NCBI GenBank assembly: GCA_017305835.1 | Contig: JAFKJY010000041.1 | Location: forward strand, 1 to 64,000 | Origin: Hyphomicrobiales bacterium | GTDB lineage: Bacteria; Pseudomonadota; Alphaproteobacteria; Rhizobiales; Rhizobiaceae | Direction of reading: 5' to 3' | DNA length: 64,000 nt | In this document: one piece after another, positions 52,928 through 61,638 of the stretch | How positions within the stretch are numbered: position 1 is the stretch's first letter | Layout of the letters: every line of letters begins with the position of its first letter | Translations under genes and position numbers: made by a program | The notes under the pieces: generated by a model | The model's database searches: none | What the model saw: the letters and a program-made list of their open reading frames with translations, nothing else | Told to the model about the DNA's origin: nothing

Positions 52928-53704
52928 TCAGTTCTGGTGGACGGCGCGGCCGTCGACCGTCGCCAGCTCCGCGTCGGGGGCTTCGCTGAAGCCGGCGGCT
53001 GCGAAGACGGTCTGGGTGAGGCCGATATGGGCATCCAGCAGGGCCAGCGCGCGTTCCACGTCGCGGTCGAGCGCGGCGTTCATGAGCTCGGTGTGCGGCT
53101 CCAGCGCCAGCGCGTCGCGTATCAGCCCGTAGGCCGGGCTCGCCTTCCATTCCGCACCGCCCGCCATACCCATCCCGGGGGCGACGCCGAGAATGCGGTG
53201 ATGCCGGTGCATCTGCTCCTTCGTCTGCACGTAGAAGCGCATCAGCCATTTCGATCTGCTGGCCGCGAGCAGCGCCAGATGAAAGGCCTCGTGGCGGTCC
53301 TTCCAGTCGGTGATGGCGAAATCCTCGGGGTTTTCCGCCGGCGATTTGCACCGCGACAGGCGGTAGTGCGCGGCGACCAGCGCGGTTTCCCATTCCTCCG
53401 TGCCGTTGGCGATGGATTCGGCCAGCAGCGGCAGCTCGACGTGGCGCCGGGCGTTGGTGAGGTCGGCGAGCTCCGCGAGCGAGACCGGCGCGACGGTGTA
53501 GCCCTTGTTGGCCGACAGGATGACGAGATGCTCCGCCTCGAGACGCGACAGCGCCTCGCGCAGGGGCGTCCAGCCGATGCCGTAGGCCTCGCGCAGCGCG
53601 CTCAGCTTCAGCGGCGCGCCGGGCATGAGCCTGGTGTGCAGGATCGCCTGGCGCAGCGTGCGGTACGCGGTTTCCGTCTTGGTGGGGACTTCACCTTGTT
53701 GCAT
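52928..53704 (-). CDS. GntR-family transcriptional regulator, FCD type
   Basis: 258 aa. Winged helix about residues 10-75 (TAYRTLRQAILHTRLMPGAPLKLSALREAYGIGWTPLREALSRLEAEHLV), FCD domain with WKDRHEAFHLALLAAS and a late EPHTELMNAALDRD segment. ATG 53704. Divergent from kynU and upstream of the arylformamidase-like gene, so it most likely controls kynurenine use in response to kynurenine or anthranilate. Confidence 0.93.
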   Translation of the reverse strand: MQQGEVPTKTETAYRTLRQAILHTRLMPGAPLKLSALREAYGIGWTPLREALSRLEAEHLVILSANKGYTVAPVSLAELADLTNARRHVELPLLAESIANGTEEWETALVAAHYRLSRCKSPAENPEDFAITDWKDRHEAFHLALLAASRSKWLMRFYVQTKEQMHRHHRILGVAPGMGMAGGAEWKASPAYGLIRDALALEPHTELMNAALDRDVERALALLDAHIGLTQTVFAAAGFSEAPDAELATVDGRAVHQN

Positions 53705-53726
53705 GGGCGCACCTCATATGGCTGAC

Positions 53727-53779
53727 GCTTTCATATATAAAGCCGGGCTGCTGGAGAAAGTATATATATCAATTGACAT
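53727..53779. promoter_or_regulatory. Divergent promoter with two dyads (GntR / kynU)
   Basis: GCTTT-CATATAT-AAAGC at 53727-53743 is a 5-bp-arm palindrome. At 53766-53779 the half-sites ATATCAA and TTGACAT stand back to back; these are the same arms as in the palindrome at 9427 but in inverted order. The stretch is very AT-rich and is the probable promoter area for both genes. Confidence 0.45.
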
Positions 53780-53850
53780 AATCGAAAATTTTGCCTCATC
53801 ATGATGGCCATCGGCAGGTCCGGCCGCGTGACGAAGGTGGTGAGGGGCAC

Positions 53851-55116
53851 ATGAACCGGGTGGCGGTGGCGCAAGCGGGGGAGGCGCCGGACGATATCGG
53901 ACGGCGCGATGCGGCCGATCCGCTCGGCTATCTGCGTGGCCGCTTCCACATGCCCGAGGGCATCGTCTATCTGGCCGGCAACTCGCTCGGCCCGGCGCCC
54001 GTCGCCGTTTTTGCGGACATCGATACGGCCGTCCGCGAGGAATGGGCAGAAGGCTTGATCCGGAGCTGGAACGACGCCGGCTGGTTCTCACTCGTCGACA
54101 CGCTCGGCGACCGCATCGGCGTGCTGACGGGGGCGGCGCCAGGGCAGACAGTGGTCTGCGACTCCACCTCGATCAACGTTTACAAGGCATTGAAGGCGGC
54201 TGTCTCGCTCAACCCGGGTCGCACGGCGATCGTCGCGGAGGCGGGCAGCTTCCCGACCGACCTCTACGTGGCGGAGGGCGTCGTCTCCGGCCTGCCCGGC
54301 GCCAGGCTGCTGCTCGAGGGCCGCGACGGCGGCTCGATCGAAAGCCTGCTCGGGTCCGACACGGCGGTCGTGCTCGTCAACCACGTCGACTACAAGACCG
54401 GCGAGTTGCGCGACATGGGGGAGCTGACCCGCCGCATCCACGCCGCCGGCGCCCTCGTCGTCTGGGACCTGTGCCACAGCGTCGGCGTGATGGAGATCGA
54501 ACTCGACGCCGCCGCCGCCGATTTCGCCGTCGGCTGTACCTACAAATATCTCAATTGCGGCCCCGGTTCGCCCTCCTTCATCTATGCCGCGAGGCGGCAT
54601 CACGCCCGGATCAGCCAGCCGCTTTCGGGTTGGTGGGGGCACGCCGCGCCCTTCTCCTTCGAGACCGGCTACCGTCCCGATGCCGGTATCCGGCGCATGC
54701 TCTGCGGCACCCAGCCGATCCTTTCGCTGCGCGGGCTCAATGCCGGCCTTGCCGCGATCGAGGATGTGGCAATGGCTGACATCCGCGCCAAGAGCCTGGC
54801 CATGACAGACCTCTTCATCGAGCTCGTGGAAGATAGCTGCCGCGCCAATGGCGCGACGATCGCGACCCCGCGCGACTACGACCGGCGCGGCTCGCAGGTC
54901 TCGATCGTCTTCGAGGGCGGCTACGCCGTCGTCCAGGCGCTGATCGCGCGCGGCATCATCGGGGACTTCCGCGCGCCGGACATCATGCGCTTCGGCTTCG
55001 CCCCCGCCTATCTCGGCTTCGCCGATGTCTGGCGCGCGGCCGACGCCTTCAACGACGTGATGGCGACCGGCGCCTGGAAGGCCTCCGGCCTTTCCACGCG
55101 CCGGGCCGTCACCTGA
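53851..55116 (+). CDS. kynU: Kynureninase
   Basis: 421-aa PLP enzyme splitting kynurenine into anthranilate and alanine. VYLAGNSLGPAP at residues 39-50, PLP-phosphate site CDSTSINVYK (103-112), WDLCHSVG (205-212) with Asp206 and His209, and PLP Lys232 in CTYKYLNCGPGSPSF. ATG 53851 follows GAGGGG. It completes the route started by KynA at 15.6 kb, 37 kb away. The following genes encode an amino-acid importer, possibly for tryptophan or kynurenine. Confidence 0.97.
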   Translation: MNRVAVAQAGEAPDDIGRRDAADPLGYLRGRFHMPEGIVYLAGNSLGPAPVAVFADIDTAVREEWAEGLIRSWNDAGWFSLVDTLGDRIGVLTGAAPGQTVVCDSTSINVYKALKAAVSLNPGRTAIVAEAGSFPTDLYVAEGVVSGLPGARLLLEGRDGGSIESLLGSDTAVVLVNHVDYKTGELRDMGELTRRIHAAGALVVWDLCHSVGVMEIELDAAAADFAVGCTYKYLNCGPGSPSFIYAARRHHARISQPLSGWWGHAAPFSFETGYRPDAGIRRMLCGTQPILSLRGLNAGLAAIEDVAMADIRAKSLAMTDLFIELVEDSCRANGATIATPRDYDRRGSQVSIVFEGGYAVVQALIARGIIGDFRAPDIMRFGFAPAYLGFADVWRAADAFNDVMATGAWKASGLSTRRAVT

Positions 55117-55147
55117 CGCTGCGCTGCGCACGCGAGGCGCACAACCA

Positions 55148-55164
55148 ATCCGGATGTTCCGGAT
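55148..55164. promoter_or_regulatory. Perfect dyad between kynU and aapJ
   Basis: ATCCGGA-TGT-TCCGGAT, 7-bp perfect arms with a 3-nt centre, in the 129-bp gap. Could be an operator for the transporter operon; a terminator for kynU is less likely without a T-run. Confidence 0.4.
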
Positions 55165-55245
55165 CGTGCCGTTCGATCGACGGCGAAAACCCTCCGCATT
55201 CCCGCCGCAAGGGGAACGCGCGGAACAGGCAAGGGAGGATACCCG

Positions 55246-56280
55246 ATGAACGACCTTTTCAAGAACGGACTGGCCGGCGCGCTTCTGGTGGCCGCAGCGG
55301 CAGGCGCGGGCACGCCCGCCGCTGCCGGCCCGACGCTGGACGCCGTCCGCCAGCGCGGCGAAATCGTCTGCGGCGTCAACACCGGTGTCGGCGGTTTCTC
55401 GATCGCCGACAGCTCAGGCCAGTGGACCGGCCTCACCACCGATTTCTGCCGCGCGGTGTCGAGCGCAGTCCTCGGTGACGCCGCCAAGGAGAAGTTCGTC
55501 CCGCTCAGCCCGCAGCAGCGCTTTACCGCGTTGCAGTCGGGCGAGGTGGACATGCTGACCATGGCCGCCACCTGGACGCTGACGCGCGACGCCTCGCTCG
55601 GCCTGCTCTATGCCGGCGTCTATTTCTACGACGGCCAAGGCTTCCTGGTGCCGAAGTCGCTGGGCCTGAAGAGCGCGACCGAGCTCGACGGCGCGAGCAT
55701 CTGCACCGCCACCGGCACGACCAGCGAGCTCAACCTCGCCGACTATTTCCGCGCCAACAAGATCACTTTCACGCCGGTCGTCTTCGAAGCGCAGAACGAG
55801 GCGCGCGCCGCCTTCTTCTCCGGCCGGTGTCAGGCGTTCTCGGCGGACATGTCGATCCTGTCCTCGGTGCGCATTTCCGACGCGCCGAACCCCGACGACT
55901 GGCAGATCCTGCCCGAGATGATCTCCAAGGAGCCGCTCGGCCCGGTGGTCGGCCGCAACGACCTCGAATGGTTCACCATCGCCAAGTGGACGCTGATGGC
56001 GCTCATCGAAGCGGAGGAGCTCGGCGTCACCTCGCAGAACGTGGACCAGATGAAGGAGAGCCAGGATCCCGGCATCCAGCGCCTCCTCGGCACCTCTGGC
56101 GACCTGGGCGAGAAGCTCGGCCTCGATGCCGGATGGGCCTATCGCGCGATCAAGCGGAGCGGCAACTACGGCGAGATGTTCGAGCGCAACGTCGGCCCGA
56201 ACACGCCGCTGCGCATGGAGCGCGGCGCCAACGCGCTCTGGTCGAAGGGCGGCCTGATGTACGCCATGCCCGTGCGATGA
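55246..56280 (+). CDS. aapJ: General L-amino-acid ABC transporter binding protein, AapJ/BztA type
   Basis: 344-aa periplasmic protein, signal peptide cleaved after about residue 28 (TPAAAG). Family segments: GPTLDAVRQRGEIVCGVNTGVGGFS, the DFCRAVSSAVLGD stretch, and LGPVVGRNDLEWFTIAKWTLMALIEAEELGVTS in the second lobe. ATG 55246 follows GGGAGGAT. It is followed at 4 nt by AapQ. Broad amino-acid specificity is usual for the family; position after kynU suggests aromatic amino acids or kynurenine. Confidence 0.94.
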   Translation: MNDLFKNGLAGALLVAAAAGAGTPAAAGPTLDAVRQRGEIVCGVNTGVGGFSIADSSGQWTGLTTDFCRAVSSAVLGDAAKEKFVPLSPQQRFTALQSGEVDMLTMAATWTLTRDASLGLLYAGVYFYDGQGFLVPKSLGLKSATELDGASICTATGTTSELNLADYFRANKITFTPVVFEAQNEARAAFFSGRCQAFSADMSILSSVRISDAPNPDDWQILPEMISKEPLGPVVGRNDLEWFTIAKWTLMALIEAEELGVTSQNVDQMKESQDPGIQRLLGTSGDLGEKLGLDAGWAYRAIKRSGNYGEMFERNVGPNTPLRMERGANALWSKGGLMYAMPVR

Positions 56281-56284
56281 GGTC

Positions 56285-57457
56285 ATGGCAGGAGCTACAC
56301 AGACGATGAAACTGTCGGGAGGCTGGAGCGATCCGGCCTTCCGCGCCATCGTCACCCAGGCGGCGGTGCTGGCGTTCGTCGCCGTCGTCGTCGCCTTCCT
56401 CGCCGTCAACCTCATCGGCAATCTCGAGGAGCGCTCGATCCGCACAGGCTTCGGCTTCCTGTGGCAGGCGGCGAGCTTCGAGATCGGCCAGAGCTTCCTT
56501 CCCTACGACGCCAGAGCCACCTTCGGCACGGCCCTGCTCGTCGGCCTCCTCAACACGCTGGTCGTCGCCGTGCTCGGCATCGTGCTTTCGACGATCGCCG
56601 GAGGCGTCGTGGGCATCGCCAGCCTGTCGCGCAATCGGCTCGTGGCGCCGCTGGCTACCGCCTATGTCGAGCTGGTGCGCAACGTCCCGCTGCTTCTCCA
56701 GCTCTATCTCTGGTATGCGATCCTGACACAGTTGCTGCCGGCCGCCAGCGAGGCGCCGCAGCTGCTTCCGGGGATCTATCTCGCCAAGAGCGGCCTGCAC
56801 TTCCTGATCCTCGAATCCGGCGGCGGCATCGTCCTGGCCGGGCTCGTGCTGGGCATCCTCGCCTCCTTCGCCTACGGCAGATGGTCGCGCCGCCGCGCCG
56901 ACCTGACCGGTGCCAACGCGCTGCTGTGGCCGCGCCTCGTCCTGCTCGTCGCCCTGCCGGCCGCCGCCCTCGTCCTCGTGGCAGCCACGACGGACTTCAA
57001 CGTGCCGCGACCGACCCGCTTCGGCTTCAGCGGCGGCGGCATGGTGACGCCCGAGCTCACCGCGCTGCTCGTCGGGCTGTCGCTCTACAATGCCGCCTTC
57101 ATCGCCGAGATCCTGCGGGCCGGCATCCTTTCCGTCGGCAAGGCGCAGTCCGAAGCAGCCGCATCGCTGTCGCTGTCGCGGGCGCAGACGCTCAGGCTCG
57201 TCATCGTTCCGCAAGCGATGAAGCTGGTCGTGCCGCCGCTTGCCAACCAGTACCTCAACCTTGCCAAGAACACCTCGCTCGCCATCGCCATCGGCTATCC
57301 GGACCTGATGTCGATCGGCAACACCATCATCAACCAGACCGGCCAGGCCATCGAGGTCATCGCCATCCTGATGGGCGTCTATCTGACGATGAGCCTTTCG
57401 ATCTCGGCCCTGATGAACTGGTACAATGCGCGCGTCGCGCTGGTCGGCGTCCGATGA
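56285..57457 (+). CDS. aapQ: General L-amino-acid ABC transporter permease, AapQ type
   Basis: 390-aa membrane protein; the length and the long periplasmic loop (about residues 85-190) between helices are typical of AapQ/BztB. The coupling loop SLSRAQTLRLVIVPQAMKLVVPPLANQYLNLAKNTSLAIAIGYPDLM is near residues 300-345. It overlaps aapM by 4 nt (ATGA). Confidence 0.94.
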   Translation: MAGATQTMKLSGGWSDPAFRAIVTQAAVLAFVAVVVAFLAVNLIGNLEERSIRTGFGFLWQAASFEIGQSFLPYDARATFGTALLVGLLNTLVVAVLGIVLSTIAGGVVGIASLSRNRLVAPLATAYVELVRNVPLLLQLYLWYAILTQLLPAASEAPQLLPGIYLAKSGLHFLILESGGGIVLAGLVLGILASFAYGRWSRRRADLTGANALLWPRLVLLVALPAAALVLVAATTDFNVPRPTRFGFSGGGMVTPELTALLVGLSLYNAAFIAEILRAGILSVGKAQSEAAASLSLSRAQTLRLVIVPQAMKLVVPPLANQYLNLAKNTSLAIAIGYPDLMSIGNTIINQTGQAIEVIAILMGVYLTMSLSISALMNWYNARVALVGVR

Positions 57458-58500
57458 CCGCCGCGATGGCAAAGCTGCGCCACCGGCTGTTCGGCAGCGT
57501 CGGCAACACGCTGCTGACGGTGTTCATGCTCTATGCCTTCGTCTCGCTCCTCCCGCCGCTCGTCCGCTGGGCGGCGATCGACGCGACATGGGGAGCGGCG
57601 ACGCCCGAAATCTGCCGCGCCAATGGCGGCGCGTGCTGGGCCTTCATCCATGAAAAATACAGGCTGATCCTGTTCGGCCGCTATCCCTATGCGGAGCAGT
57701 GGCGCCCGCTGCTCGCGCTCGCGCTCGCCGTCCTGCTCGTGCTCGCCACCGCCTCGCTGCGGTTCGGCTTGCGCACCGTGCTCGCCGGCTGGGCGGTCGG
57801 CGTCGCTGCGATCATCGTGTTGATGCGCGGCGGCGTGCCCGGGCTTTCCTTCGTGCCGACGGACCTGTGGGGCGGGCTGCCGCTCACCCTCATGCTGGCG
57901 CTCGGCGGCATGGCCGGCTCCTTCCCGATCGCCATCGCGCTGGCACTCGGGCGACGCTCCCGCCTGCCGATCGTGAAATCGATCAGCGTCGCCTTCATCG
58001 AGATGGTGCGTGGCGTGCCGCTGGTCAGCGTGCTGTTCATGGCCTCGTTCATGATCCCGCTCTTCCTGCCCGGAAAGGTGCAGGTCGACGCGCTGGTGCG
58101 TGCGCTGGTCGCGATCACCCTGTTCTCGTCGGCCTATCTCGCCGAAGCCATCCGTGGCGGCCTGCAAGCCGTACCGGCGGGCCAGTCCGAGGGCGCCGCG
58201 GCGCTCGGCCTGACCTACTGGCAGACCTCCCTCCTGATCGTCGTCCCGCAGGCCCTGCGCCACGCGATCCCGGCGATGGCCAACCTCTTCATAGGCCTGT
58301 TCAAGGACACCTCGCTGGTCGGCATCGTCGGCCTGACCGACCTCCTGCTCGCCGCGAAGCAGGCGCTCGGCGACCCGCAATGGCGGCAGTTCTCGCTCGA
58401 GGGCTACGCCTTCGTGGCGCTGATCTACGTGGCGTTCTGCTTCTTCATCTCCCGCTACAGCCGCTCCCTCGAACATCGCCTGCGCCGGGAGCACCACTGA
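57454..58500 (+). CDS. aapM: General L-amino-acid ABC transporter permease, AapM type
   Basis: 348-aa membrane protein with the AapM/BztC loop GLTYWQTSLLIVVPQALRHAIPAMANLFIGLFKDTSLVGIVGLTDLL near residues 250-295. The expected AapP ATPase gene does not follow; the next gene is on the other strand. The transporter must therefore use an ATPase encoded elsewhere, or the operon has been shortened here. Confidence 0.94.
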   Translation: MTAAMAKLRHRLFGSVGNTLLTVFMLYAFVSLLPPLVRWAAIDATWGAATPEICRANGGACWAFIHEKYRLILFGRYPYAEQWRPLLALALAVLLVLATASLRFGLRTVLAGWAVGVAAIIVLMRGGVPGLSFVPTDLWGGLPLTLMLALGGMAGSFPIAIALALGRRSRLPIVKSISVAFIEMVRGVPLVSVLFMASFMIPLFLPGKVQVDALVRALVAITLFSSAYLAEAIRGGLQAVPAGQSEGAAALGLTYWQTSLLIVVPQALRHAIPAMANLFIGLFKDTSLVGIVGLTDLLLAAKQALGDPQWRQFSLEGYAFVALIYVAFCFFISRYSRSLEHRLRREHH

Positions 58501-58606
58501 CTTCGGGCGGTCGAGCCCGTCAGGTTGCGCCCGATGCGGCAGAACCGGTTCGGCGGACGCCCGGTGTCCACACGGTCGACGTGGTGATGTCGCTGCGTCG
58601 ACGGTC

Positions 58607-59794
58607 TTACACCTCGAACAGCCTCTGCTCGGTCGAATGGAGGCTCGCGCCGGTGCCGTCGGGGCCGATGATGTAGTTGTCGCACATGATGGCGAAGACG
58701 GTGCGGGGGTCGGCGATGGTCGGGTGGATGGCGAAGTTCATGCCGGCGGCGACCTGCATCGGCTCGTCGTCGCGGATCAGCGGGCGCTCGACGAGGTTGT
58801 AACCCTGGCCGTGGGCGAAGATGCGGTCCTCGGCCGGCAGGCCGCGCGCGGCGCGGTCGCGGTTGTGGGCGGCGAAGATGTCGGCGCAGGCCGTGCCGGG
58901 CAGGAAGCGCCTCCTGATCGCCTGCTGCATCTCGGTCGCCGCGGCGACGGCTTCGGCGACTACGGCTTCAGCCTTGCCGACGACGAAGTTGCGGGCGATC
59001 TCGGTGAAGTAGCCGCCGGGACCCGAGTTCTCGACCAGCAGCGCAACCACGTCGCCGGGCTCGATGTGGCGGTTCTGGCGGGCGATCGGCTTGAACGGGG
59101 CGAACGTGCCCTGCGGGCCGGAGCCGGCGAGGATGATGCCGCCCTCGGCGCCGCGCGCCTGCGCATGGGCGCGCAGCGTGGCGGTCAGCTCGGCTTCCAG
59201 CAGGCCCGGCCGGATCGTGCGCAGGGCGAGCGCCATCAGCTCGTCCTGGAGGGCGGCCGCCCGGCAGATCGCCGCCTGCTCCTCCTCGGACTTCACCACC
59301 ATGAAGCCGTCGAAGGCTGCCGTCTCGTCGGAAAACGTCACGGTTCCGGACAGCGCCTCCTCGATATGGCTGACGAAGCGATGCGGCATGTTGCCGGCGC
59401 CGACGAGCGCTATCCTGCGGTAGTCCCGCCGGCGGATCTCGGCGACGACGACCTCGGCCTCGTAGTGCAGCGAATAGTCGACGACGGGGAACTCGGCCAC
59501 GCCCCAGATGTCGGTGATGCCGCGATAGTTGGCGTCGCCGGGATGCGGCGCGCGGTGGGCGCCCTGGCCGCCATGCTCGACGACGGCCATCGCGCCGTCG
59601 CGGGCAAACAGGACGCCACGCCGATAGGGCAGCACCGGCCCGTCGGTCAGCCAGCGGACATAGCCGCCCATGTCGTCGTCGCTGCACAGCGTCAGCACCG
59701 CGTCGAGGCCGCGGTCGGCGATCAGGCCGCGCACGAGCGCCCAGCGGCGCTCCAACTCGGGCGTGGACATGCGGAGGAACCTGTCGTCGGTCAT
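58607..59794 (-). CDS. M24-fold (creatinase/aminopeptidase P-like) hydrolase without the metal ligands
   Basis: 395 aa: creatinase N-terminal domain (about 1-165) and pita-bread domain (170-395). The five metal ligands of M24 peptidases are all changed: Asp to Glu255 (LVENSGPGG), Asp to Glu265 (FTEIAR), His to Tyr332 (HGQGYNLVERP), Glu to His357 (FAIHPTI) and Glu to Cys371 (IMCDNYI). The catalytic-type His328 remains. Creatinase is a known metal-free member of this fold, so a C-N hydrolase of creatinase or related type is more likely than a peptidase. ATG 59794. Upstream genes on the same strand are a dehydrogenase and an importer. Confidence 0.88.
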   Translation of the reverse strand: MTDDRFLRMSTPELERRWALVRGLIADRGLDAVLTLCSDDDMGGYVRWLTDGPVLPYRRGVLFARDGAMAVVEHGGQGAHRAPHPGDANYRGITDIWGVAEFPVVDYSLHYEAEVVVAEIRRRDYRRIALVGAGNMPHRFVSHIEEALSGTVTFSDETAAFDGFMVVKSEEEQAAICRAAALQDELMALALRTIRPGLLEAELTATLRAHAQARGAEGGIILAGSGPQGTFAPFKPIARQNRHIEPGDVVALLVENSGPGGYFTEIARNFVVGKAEAVVAEAVAAATEMQQAIRRRFLPGTACADIFAAHNRDRAARGLPAEDRIFAHGQGYNLVERPLIRDDEPMQVAAGMNFAIHPTIADPRTVFAIMCDNYIIGPDGTGASLHSTEQRLFEV

Positions 59795-59821
59795 CGTTTC
59801 ATGCTCCGGAATATGAGGTGT

Positions 59822-60811
59822 CTATCTGGCCCAGCGGGCGGTCCAGCGGTCGGCGATCCCGGGGTTGCGGACGTAGCGCGGCACGCGGCCTTCGATCACG
59901 TCGGCGACCGCCTCGGCGAGCACATGGGGCAGGCGGTCGTGCGTCTCGAAGGTATGGCCGGCCTGGTGCGGCGTGAGGATGGCGTTGGGCAGGTCGCGCA
60001 GCGGGCTGTCGGGCGCCAGCGGCTCGGGGTCGAACACGTCGAGCGCGAGCCGCATGCGGGGCCGCTCGACGGCGAGCCGATGGACGTCGGCGTCCGGCGC
60101 GATGCCGCCGCGCGAGACGTTGACGAACACCGCGTCCTCCTTCATCCGCCGCAGCCTGTCGTAGGACAGCATGCCGCGCGTGTCGTCGGAGAGCGCGGCC
60201 GCCACGATGACGACGTCGCTGCGGTCGAGCAGCTCGTCCAGCGTCACCGCGCTCACATAGCCGGGCAGGGGGCGTGGGGTGCGCACCGAGGCGAGCAGGC
60301 TCACATGCCAGGTCTGGAGGCGCGAGGCCACCACCTGGCCGATCTTGCCGAAGCCGACGATGCCGACGGTCTTGCCCATCATGGTGCGGGCCGTCAGATG
60401 CGCCGGCCGCGGCAGGTTCTCGCGCAGCCGCCGCTCGGTGCCGTGCAGGTCGTAGAGCGCGGCCAGCGCCAGCATGACGGCGGCCTCGCCCATGCTGGTG
60501 TAGTTCTCCTCGATATGGCCGTTGGCGACGAGGATGGCGCGCGCGCTGGCCTCCGGCTCGTCGAAGCCCTCCGTGCCGGTGATCGGCGAGATGAGGGCGC
60601 GCAGGTTCGGCGCCTTGTCCATCAGCGCGGCGCCGATCGGGAAGTTGGGCAGGGCGGCCAGCACGTCGAGGCTGGCCAGAGCGTCGGTGTCGGCGGTGAA
60701 GGCCGCCGGGTCGGTGTAGCGCGATGCCCTGTGGCCGGCCCGTTCCAGTGCTTGCATGGAAGGCAGGAAGAAGCCGTCGAGGAAGGCGGGGCCGACGAAG
60801 GCGACGTGCAT
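59822..60811 (-). CDS. D-isomer-specific 2-hydroxyacid dehydrogenase
   Basis: 329-aa NAD(P)-dependent dehydrogenase. NAD motif VGIVGFGKIGQVVA near residues 150-163; catalytic Arg in NVSRGG, Glu in FDPEPL and His in LTPHQAG are all present, unlike in the relative at 27400. ATG 60811 chosen; an ATG 7 codons upstream lacks a ribosome site. It lies between a NitT-type importer (upstream, same strand) and the M24-fold gene. Probably oxidises or reduces a 2-hydroxy/2-oxo acid released from the imported compound. Confidence 0.92.
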   Translation of the reverse strand: MHVAFVGPAFLDGFFLPSMQALERAGHRASRYTDPAAFTADTDALASLDVLAALPNFPIGAALMDKAPNLRALISPITGTEGFDEPEASARAILVANGHIEENYTSMGEAAVMLALAALYDLHGTERRLRENLPRPAHLTARTMMGKTVGIVGFGKIGQVVASRLQTWHVSLLASVRTPRPLPGYVSAVTLDELLDRSDVVIVAAALSDDTRGMLSYDRLRRMKEDAVFVNVSRGGIAPDADVHRLAVERPRMRLALDVFDPEPLAPDSPLRDLPNAILTPHQAGHTFETHDRLPHVLAEAVADVIEGRVPRYVRNPGIADRWTARWAR

Positions 60812-60840
60812 GATGTTTTGTCCCGATGCCATGGAAGGGG

Positions 60841-61638
60841 TCAGCCGTTGCGCCAGCGGCTGAAACGGATTTCGGCCCGCCGCATGATCTCGTTGAGGAC
60901 CACGGCCATGGCGGCGAGCACGAAGACGAGGGCGAACAGTTTTGGCGTCTGGAAGCTGTCGGCGAAGAGACGGGTGTAGAAGCCGATGCCGGCGCTGGAG
61001 ACGTAGAGCTCGGCCAGCAGCACGCCGAGGATGGCGCCGACCATGGCGAGCCGCATGCCGTTGAAGAAGCTCGGCACGGCATAGGGGAAGGTGACGTAGC
61101 GGAACACCTGCCAGGACGAGGCGCCGGTGATCCGCGCGAACTTCACAAGCGTGCGGTCGACCTCGCCGACGCTCGCGGCGAGCGTGAAGATGATCGGGAA
61201 GACGGCATGGGTGACGCCGAAGACGATCTTGGCGGCGGGGCCGATGCCGGACAGCATGATGATCAGCGGCAGGACGGTGATCTGCGGGATGGCGTAGAGC
61301 AGGAAGACGATCGGTAGCAGCGTGCGGCGCGAGGCGCCGGAGAGGCCGATGAGCAGGCCGAGCGGCAGGCCGATGGCGACCGAGACCGCGAAGGCGGCGA
61401 CGAGCTCGCCGAAGCTCAGCGCCAGCGCGGCCGGCACGCCCTTCGTCGCCAGCATCGACGGGAGGGCAAGCAGCATCTCGCTGGGCGGGCTGGCGAAATG
61501 CGGGCTGACGAAGAAGCGGGCACCGATCTCCCAGACGGCAAGCAGGACGAGGATGACGACGACGCGGCCGCGCAGCAGCCGGACGGGCCGGGCGGGGCCT
61601 TCGCGCACGGGCAGGGCGGAAGTGGCTGCCGCGGCCAT
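60841..61638 (-). CDS. NitT/TauT-type ABC transporter permease (second of pair)
   Basis: 265-aa inner-membrane permease. It has six helices and the coupling loop VKFARITGASSWQVFRYVTFPYAVPSFFNGMRLAMVGAILGVLLAELY near residues 165-215. ATG 61638 overlaps the stop of the other permease. Two different permeases suggest a heterodimeric channel, less common than the homodimer in this family. Confidence 0.94.
   Translation of the reverse strand: MAAAATSALPVREGPARPVRLLRGRVVVILVLLAVWEIGARFFVSPHFASPPSEMLLALPSMLATKGVPAALALSFGELVAAFAVSVAIGLPLGLLIGLSGASRRTLLPIVFLLYAIPQITVLPLIIMLSGIGPAAKIVFGVTHAVFPIIFTLAASVGEVDRTLVKFARITGASSWQVFRYVTFPYAVPSFFNGMRLAMVGAILGVLLAELYVSSAGIGFYTRLFADSFQTPKLFALVFVLAAMAVVLNEIMRRAEIRFSRWRNG

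Noticed and set aside
58607..59794. Xaa-Pro dipeptidase/aminopeptidase P annotation
   Set aside because: All five metal ligands of these peptidases are missing, so the family-level fold is kept but the peptidase label is not.
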